DNA from: Anaerolineae bacterium
GTDB lineage: Bacteria > Chloroflexota > Anaerolineae > Anaerolineales > Villigracilaceae
Length of the DNA stretch: 10,162 bases
Assembly: GCA_003484265.1 (NCBI GenBank)
Contig: DNDO01000159.1
Location: forward strand, 1,483-11,644
Reading direction: 5' to 3'
Positions 6,284-10,162 of the stretch are shown here, piece after piece. The first letter of the stretch is position 1. Every line of letters starts with the position of its first letter. A program made the position numbers and the translations under genes. The notes under the pieces are model-generated. The model did not search any database and had not been told where the DNA came from. It saw only the letters and a program-made list of their open reading frames with translations.

Positions 6284-7609
6284 ATGAAACTGCCGCTGAA
6301 AAATGCCTTGCGGATACAAACACCTTTATGCGTTGCCTTTGTTGGCGCAGGTGGTAAATCTACTGCCATGTTTACACTCGCGAGAGAGTTTTCGTCTCCC
6401 GTGATCGTATCTGCGACAACACATCTCGGCATCTGGCAAACTTCTCTTGCGGACTTGCACATCGCCACGGATGATATTGCACCTATCAAGCAGCTAGATG
6501 AAAAATTAAATGGCGTAATTCTGATCACCGGCGAGGCGGAGGGAGACCGCACAAAGCCCATAAATGAAAAACTGCTTGCATGGTTGAATTCGTTTTGCCT
6601 TGCTCACTCGTTACCCCTTTTGATTGAAGCGGACGGATCACGTCAAAAACCACTCAAGGCGTGGGCAGATCATGAACCACCCATACCGGAAATTGCCGAT
6701 CATGTCGTCCAAGTTATTGGGTTGAGCGGAATGGGAAAACCACTGACAGATGAATTCGTCCACCGTGCGGAAATATTCTCCAAACTAAGCGGACTAAAGA
6801 CCGGGGAGCCCGTTACAAGCTCAGCGATATTGAAAGTATTAACTCACAAGAATGGCGGTCTCAAAAACATGCCACAGAACGCCAAAAGAATCATTTTGCT
6901 GAATCAATCGGATACCCCCGAAGCCCAGTCCATCGCACATGCAATGGCTGCGTCACTTCTGCCGCATTATCATTCAGCCCTTATTACAAGTATTAAGAAC
7001 CAGCAAATATATGCCGTGCACGAAAAAATTGCTGGGATTATTCTCGGGGCAGGAGATTCGACTCGTTATGGCGCGCCGAAGCAATTGCTTGATTGGAAGG
7101 GAACGCCATTTATCAGAGTTGTAGCTCAGACGGCTCTTCGGGCGGGACTTTCGCCGGTCGTGGTTGTGACTGGGGCAAACGCCGGGCAGATCGAAGAGGT
7201 TGTTGATGACCTGGATGTATTGGTTATTCATAACAACGATTGGAAAAGCGGACAGGGAAGTTCGATTCGCGGGGGAGTTTCCGCCCTGCCAAAATCATGC
7301 GGAGGAGCCATCTTCCTGCTTTCCGACCAGCCGCAGGTAAACACTTCCATACTTCATGCTTTGAAGGAAAAACATACAGAGGGTTTGTATCCCATCGTTG
7401 CACCGATGGTGCTCGACAGGCGTGCAAATCCGGTATTGTTCGACCACACGACCTTCAGCGACCTGATGACCATCGAAGGCGATACGGGCGGACGGTCGAT
7501 TTTCCACAAGCATCGTGTTGAATACCTGCCCTGGCACGACGATGCCCTCCTGTTGGATGTGGACACACCGGAACAATATCAGAGACTCATAGAGAACGAG
7601 AATTTATGA
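6284..7609 (+). CDS. YqeC / MobA-like nucleotidyltransferase fusion (molybdenum hydroxylase cofactor maturation)
   Basis: The protein has two fused parts. The first (about 230 residues) matches YqeC, an accessory protein of selenium-dependent and related molybdenum hydroxylases. Numbered from the ATG at 6269, it has VGAGGKST (25-32), EADGSRQKPLKAW (120-132) and HEPPIP (135-140). The second part (about 253-446) is a MobA/MocA-like nucleotidyltransferase with LGAGDSTRYGAPKQLL (259-274), SDQPQV (352-357), RRANPVLF (384-391) and DVDTPEQY (430-437). It probably couples a nucleotide to the molybdopterin cofactor. I prefer the ATG at 6284 (441 residues, MKLPLKNAL) because YqeC proteins usually begin this way and a -10 box overlaps the first five codons of the longer form; 6269 is the alternative. 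It overlaps the next gene by four bases. In the first motif Gly replaces the usual Ala of LAAG. Confidence 0.9.
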   Translation: MKLPLKNALRIQTPLCVAFVGAGGKSTAMFTLAREFSSPVIVSATTHLGIWQTSLADLHIATDDIAPIKQLDEKLNGVILITGEAEGDRTKPINEKLLAWLNSFCLAHSLPLLIEADGSRQKPLKAWADHEPPIPEIADHVVQVIGLSGMGKPLTDEFVHRAEIFSKLSGLKTGEPVTSSAILKVLTHKNGGLKNMPQNAKRIILLNQSDTPEAQSIAHAMAASLLPHYHSALITSIKNQQIYAVHEKIAGIILGAGDSTRYGAPKQLLDWKGTPFIRVVAQTALRAGLSPVVVVTGANAGQIEEVVDDLDVLVIHNNDWKSGQGSSIRGGVSALPKSCGGAIFLLSDQPQVNTSILHALKEKHTEGLYPIVAPMVLDRRANPVLFDHTTFSDLMTIEGDTGGRSIFHKHRVEYLPWHDDALLLDVDTPEQYQRLIENENL

Positions 7610-8187
7610 TCACCGCAATCATCCTTGCTGCAGGCGATTCCAAACGGATGGGACATCCCAAAATGCTCCTGCCTTGGGGAAATAAATCCGTGTTAACGCA
7701 TGTAGTATATGTTTTTCATCAAGCAGGCTTGGACAATATTTTCATCATCACAGGCGGGGCAAGGAAACGTGTTGAGAATGATGTATCACATCTGAATGTA
7801 AAAACCATTTACAACCAAGACTTTGCCAAGGGCGAGATGTTGTCGTCACTGCAATGCGGAATTCGAGCGATACCGAATTGGACGCAGGGAATACTGATCG
7901 GATTGGGAGACCAGCCTCAAGTCCAGGCGGAAAGCGTGCGGAGAGTTTGCGAAGTGTTCCTTGAAACTCAATCGAACATCGTTGTTCCAAGTTATCAAAT
8001 GCGGAGGGGCCATCCATGGCTGGTTGCACGTCCTCTATGGGATAAACTTTTACAGATGACAGCTCCCAATTCACCTCGAGATTTTCTGAACTCGCATCAC
8101 GATGAAATCCAATACGTTGATGTTGACGACCCTGGCGTTCTCGCTGACCTCGACACCCCAAATGATTACAAAAGATGGAAGCCGTAA
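7606..8187 (+). CDS. MobA/MocA-like nucleotidyltransferase
   Basis: This 193-residue stand-alone enzyme is of the molybdenum cofactor cytidylyltransferase (MocA) type, which transfers CMP from CTP to the molybdenum cofactor. It has the LAAGDSKRMGHPKMLL nucleotide loop (7-22), GLGDQPQV (99-106), RRGHPWLV (133-140) and DLDTPNDY (181-188). LAAG with GDQP is the combination I associate with MocA, as opposed to LAGG in the GTP-using MobA. ATG at 7606 overlaps the stop of the YqeC fusion (ATGA), so the two are translationally coupled. It is a paralogue of the second domain of that fusion. Other members of this superfamily act on other pterins or sugars, so the exact substrate is inferred from the neighbour. 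Confidence 0.9.
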   Translation: MITAIILAAGDSKRMGHPKMLLPWGNKSVLTHVVYVFHQAGLDNIFIITGGARKRVENDVSHLNVKTIYNQDFAKGEMLSSLQCGIRAIPNWTQGILIGLGDQPQVQAESVRRVCEVFLETQSNIVVPSYQMRRGHPWLVARPLWDKLLQMTAPNSPRDFLNSHHDEIQYVDVDDPGVLADLDTPNDYKRWKP

Positions 8188-8225
8188 ATTCATGATAAAC
8201 TAGCCCGCTGATAACGCGAGATATC

Positions 8226-8894
8226 ATGATCTATAACTTTGTATTATTCCTTGTAAGAACTGGCACTAAATTTCTCTGCCGCATCGACGCGCCTAATATA
8301 CAGCTCGTGCCTCAAAAAGGACCGTTGATCGTTATTTCAAATCACACTGGACAATTGGAGGTTGCAGTGTTCTTCGGGCAATTGGCACCTCGCCCGATCA
8401 CCGGCTGGGCGAAAATGGAAGCCTGGGATAACGCCTTCCTGAATTGGCTGTTCAACTTATGGGGATTGATCCCCGTGCGGCGCGGAGAGGGCGATACATC
8501 CGCCCTGCGGAAAGCCGTCAAAGCGCTCAACGATGGGTTTATATTTGGCATCGCACCGGAAGGTACGCGGAACAAGACAGGCAAACTCAAACGCGCTCGC
8601 CCCGGGGCGGTATTGTTGGCTGTTCATTCAGGAGCGCCGATACTGCCGGTTGCACACTGGGGCGGTGAAGATTTTTTGAGCAATCTTCCTCGCTTCAAAC
8701 GAACGGAATTTCATATCTGTGTAGGGAAACCGTTCAAGCTAAATTTGAACGGGGCCAAAATGACGCGCAATTCCCGCCAGCAAATCGCGGATGAGATGAT
8801 GATCCGCATAGCGCAATTGTTACCAGAAGAATATCACGGCGAATATAGTGGGCGAACTTCCGATGAAATGAGCTTCACCACTTTACTGGATTGA
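8226..8894 (+). CDS. PlsC-family lysophospholipid acyltransferase with HX4E motif
   Basis: This 222-residue protein is a 1-acyl-glycerol-3-phosphate acyltransferase-like enzyme that probably adds the second acyl chain to lysophosphatidic acid or a related lipid. Family blocks are SNHTGQLE (38-45), GLIPVRRG (80-87), PEGTRNKTGKL (111-121) and APILPV (137-142). In block I the usual HX4D is HX4E (H40, E45); the codon is clearly GAG. A hydrophobic N-terminal stretch (2-10) may associate with the membrane. ATG at 8226 begins 38 bases after the MocA-like gene and has only a weak GAG ribosome site, so it may be co-transcribed. It converges on the GNAT gene with a ten-base gap and no visible terminator. 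The family is secure; the acyl acceptor is not known. Confidence 0.88.
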   Translation: MIYNFVLFLVRTGTKFLCRIDAPNIQLVPQKGPLIVISNHTGQLEVAVFFGQLAPRPITGWAKMEAWDNAFLNWLFNLWGLIPVRRGEGDTSALRKAVKALNDGFIFGIAPEGTRNKTGKLKRARPGAVLLAVHSGAPILPVAHWGGEDFLSNLPRFKRTEFHICVGKPFKLNLNGAKMTRNSRQQIADEMMIRIAQLLPEEYHGEYSGRTSDEMSFTTLLD

Positions 8895-8904
8895 ATGACA
8901 TAAT

Positions 8905-9348
8905 TTATTCCAGTGCCAGGCTATATGCGTTCGTTTCCCTCTTTTGAAAACCCATTGATAAATACAATTGATTTGCCGCTTCCCGATCAGGTCTGGAAGT
9001 GAGTGACATATTCCTCGCTCCCGCCTCTTTTGCGCGGAGGATTGCCTGCCCCAAAAGCGCTCTTGCCACCCCCTGCCGGCGAAAAGAACCGTCCACCACC
9101 ACATCTTCGACAACAGACCGAATCCCGGTCGGGACGCGGTAGATCGAAAGTGCAAGCATGCCTGTGATCTGAGATTCATTGTCCGCCGTTCGCGCAACCA
9201 ATAGCATTGATGATTCCGACTCAACAAGCGCAGTCAGGTCTTCACGTGAAGGGATCGGCTTATGTGCCCCTAACAATCGAACAAGTCTGCAAATTGCGGC
9301 GTAAATTTCTTGTGTAACTTCCGTTACAGTCTCAACTTCAACTAACAT
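8905..9348 (-). CDS. GNAT family N-acetyltransferase
   Basis: This 147-residue protein has the GNAT fold. It has the central strand SVVEDVVVD (78-86), then the acetyl-CoA pyrophosphate loop RRQGVA (90-95) and the helix after it, and a C-terminal EAANQLYLSMGF block typical of the family. The substrate cannot be told from sequence. ATG (9346-9348) begins on the base immediately after the TAG (9349-9351) of the Pcs-like gene, with no Shine-Dalgarno, so it is probably translated by termination-reinitiation. Being coupled to the lipid gene does not by itself show a lipid role. Confidence 0.9.
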   Translation of the reverse strand: MLVEVETVTEVTQEIYAAICRLVRLLGAHKPIPSREDLTALVESESSMLLVARTADNESQITGMLALSIYRVPTGIRSVVEDVVVDGSFRRQGVARALLGQAILRAKEAGARNMSLTSRPDREAANQLYLSMGFQKRETNAYSLALE

Positions 9349-10071
9349 CTATGCTGATTTTGCTGTTCCGAAATTGGGGAAGAAACTCATTACCGCGTAA
9401 TACGCCACATATATAAATGATACAGGCGTCACCCATTCAGGAACATCCGGATATTGCAGTAAGCCCCACACTCCAAGCGCGCCGTATGCGTATGTGATCC
9501 CCAGCGTGAAACGGCGCAATCGGGTATTGCGCGTTGGATACAGATATTTTATTGGAACGAAAATCAGAATATTACAAAGAACCAGTAGAGCAAAATTGAT
9601 CCACGGGTTCAATCCCAACAGCATCATATAAACTACAAGAAAATTCCAGACTGACGGAAACCCTTTGAAGAAATAAGACTCTTCGTCCGTCTTTGCATCC
9701 GTCTGTGAGAATTGATATGCCGATGTCAACAGGATGGAGATTGCGGCAGGCATGGCAAACCCATTCGGCATCAGCCCTTCCACCTTGATCAGCAGCAAAG
9801 CTCCGACGACGACATAATTTAAGTAGTCAATAATGTTATCCATCAACCCGCCGTCAACCCCCTTCGCATATGTCTTCACGTCAAACCAACGAGCCAGCAT
9901 CCCGTCGAAGCCATCTACAAACATGGCGACGATCATATATATGATAGCAAGCCGGTAATTCTCATCCCATATCGCAAGAAGAGTTAGGAATCCCCACACC
10001 GCTCCTGTGGCGGTAAAAAAGTGGACACCATTAGCTAGGGTTTTTTTGGCGAACAGCGGCAGTTTTTTCAT
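9349..10071 (-). CDS. pcs: Phosphatidylcholine synthase-like CDP-alcohol phosphatidyltransferase
   Basis: This 240-residue polytopic membrane protein belongs to the CDP-alcohol phosphatidyltransferase family. The catalytic motif is D53, D56-G57, A60-R61, then G74, D78 and D82: spacing DGX2ARX12GX3DX3D. The 12-residue gap, rather than the usual eight, is what I recall for bacterial phosphatidylcholine synthase. Further Pcs-like blocks are LMDNIIDYLNYV (76-87), a YQFSQTDAKT segment, FFKGFPSVWNF and KYLYPTRNTRLRRFTL. Pcs condenses CDP-diacylglycerol with choline to give phosphatidylcholine and CMP. Several hydrophobic spans are visible (about 21-35, 42-52, 86-95, and three or four more). ATG at 10069-10071 has a GAGGTG site eight bases upstream. 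The choline specificity is an inference. Confidence 0.85.
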   Translation of the reverse strand: MKKLPLFAKKTLANGVHFFTATGAVWGFLTLLAIWDENYRLAIIYMIVAMFVDGFDGMLARWFDVKTYAKGVDGGLMDNIIDYLNYVVVGALLLIKVEGLMPNGFAMPAAISILLTSAYQFSQTDAKTDEESYFFKGFPSVWNFLVVYMMLLGLNPWINFALLVLCNILIFVPIKYLYPTRNTRLRRFTLGITYAYGALGVWGLLQYPDVPEWVTPVSFIYVAYYAVMSFFPNFGTAKSA

Positions 10072-10101
10072 TACATCTACACCTCGAAAGAATATTACTC
10101 G

Positions 10102-10107
10102 ATTATA
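10102..10107 (-). promoter_or_regulatory. Possible -10 box of the pcs-like/GNAT operon
   Basis: A TATAAT on the minus strand lies directly after the terminator and would give a start near 10095 and a 24-base leader with the GAGGTG ribosome site. The -35 position falls inside the terminator hairpin and does not match, and the box overlaps the T tract, so the evidence is weak. Confidence 0.35.
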
Positions 10108-10144
10108 AAAGAAAAGGCGCGGCGCGAATATGCGCTGCGCCTTT
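10104..10144 (-). terminator. Strong Rho-independent terminator of an upstream minus-strand gene
   Basis: A 13-pair stem (10113-10125 with 10132-10144, one G-U) closes a six-base loop. On the minus strand it is followed by TTTTCTTTTAT. On the plus strand the following bases are not T-rich, so it works for the minus strand. The gene it ends lies beyond the right edge. Confidence 0.85.
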
Positions 10145-10162
10145 CAATGTTGAAGTCTCTGA

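Noticed and set aside
6241..6561. Minus-strand open frame of about 106 codons covering the divergent region
   Set aside because: It overlaps the conserved YqeC start and both promoters and has no recognisable domain.
6284..7609. Selenocysteine involvement because YqeC is linked to selenium-dependent enzymes
   Set aside because: No in-frame TGA within the gene and no SelA, SelB or SelC-like gene in the window; the YqeC name alone does not show selenium use.
8895..8904. Bidirectional terminator between the convergent acyltransferase and GNAT genes
   Set aside because: The gap is ten AT-rich bases and I found no stem there or in the flanking gene ends.

Overview
The window looks like ordinary chromosomal DNA of a free-living bacterium, most likely a member of the Chloroflexota close to Anaerolineae. 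That is an inference from the style of the proteins (the EF-P loop, a YqeC-MocA fusion, a Pcs-like lipid synthase and a conserved-looking pair of uncharacterised winged-helix proteins), not a measured phylogeny. Genes are tightly packed, and no gap between genes exceeds about 90 bases. I see no phage, transposon or CRISPR.

Left half (1-4110, all on the minus strand, so read from right to left): a tRNA-Arg(TCT) is followed by a proteostasis and signalling cluster of small heat shock protein (hsp20), Lon protease, a stand-alone CheY-like receiver, and a MogA/MoaB-type molybdopterin adenylyltransferase. Gaps here are a few bases or overlaps, so the four proteins probably form one operon. Beyond it, the start of elongation factor P runs off the left edge and has its own likely promoter.

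Middle (4172-6268): a two-gene minus-strand operon encodes a 520-residue and a 144-residue protein. Neither matches a family I can name. Both appear to carry winged-helix DNA-binding modules, possibly three in the larger protein. This pair is the best candidate for an undescribed system. It shares an 88-base divergent promoter region with the next operon.

Right half (6284-8894, plus strand): a YqeC-MobA-like fusion and a second MobA/MocA-like nucleotidyltransferase overlap by four bases, followed by a PlsC-type acyltransferase with a variant catalytic motif. The first two genes point to maturation of the molybdenum cofactor for molybdenum hydroxylases (xanthine dehydrogenase or CO dehydrogenase type), a theme shared with the MogA/MoaB gene at the left. 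Converging on them from the right (8905-10071, minus strand) are a phosphatidylcholine-synthase-like membrane enzyme and a GNAT acetyltransferase that starts on the base after its stop codon. A strong minus-strand terminator at the right edge separates this unit from an unseen upstream gene.

The two themes are molybdenum cofactor chemistry (left and right) and membrane phospholipid synthesis (plsC and pcs-like, convergent). The most notable details are the winged-helix pair, the tandem paralogous nucleotidyltransferase domains with different nucleotide motifs, the HX4E acyltransferase, Arg at the EF-P tip, and a probable leaderless start for the YqeC fusion.
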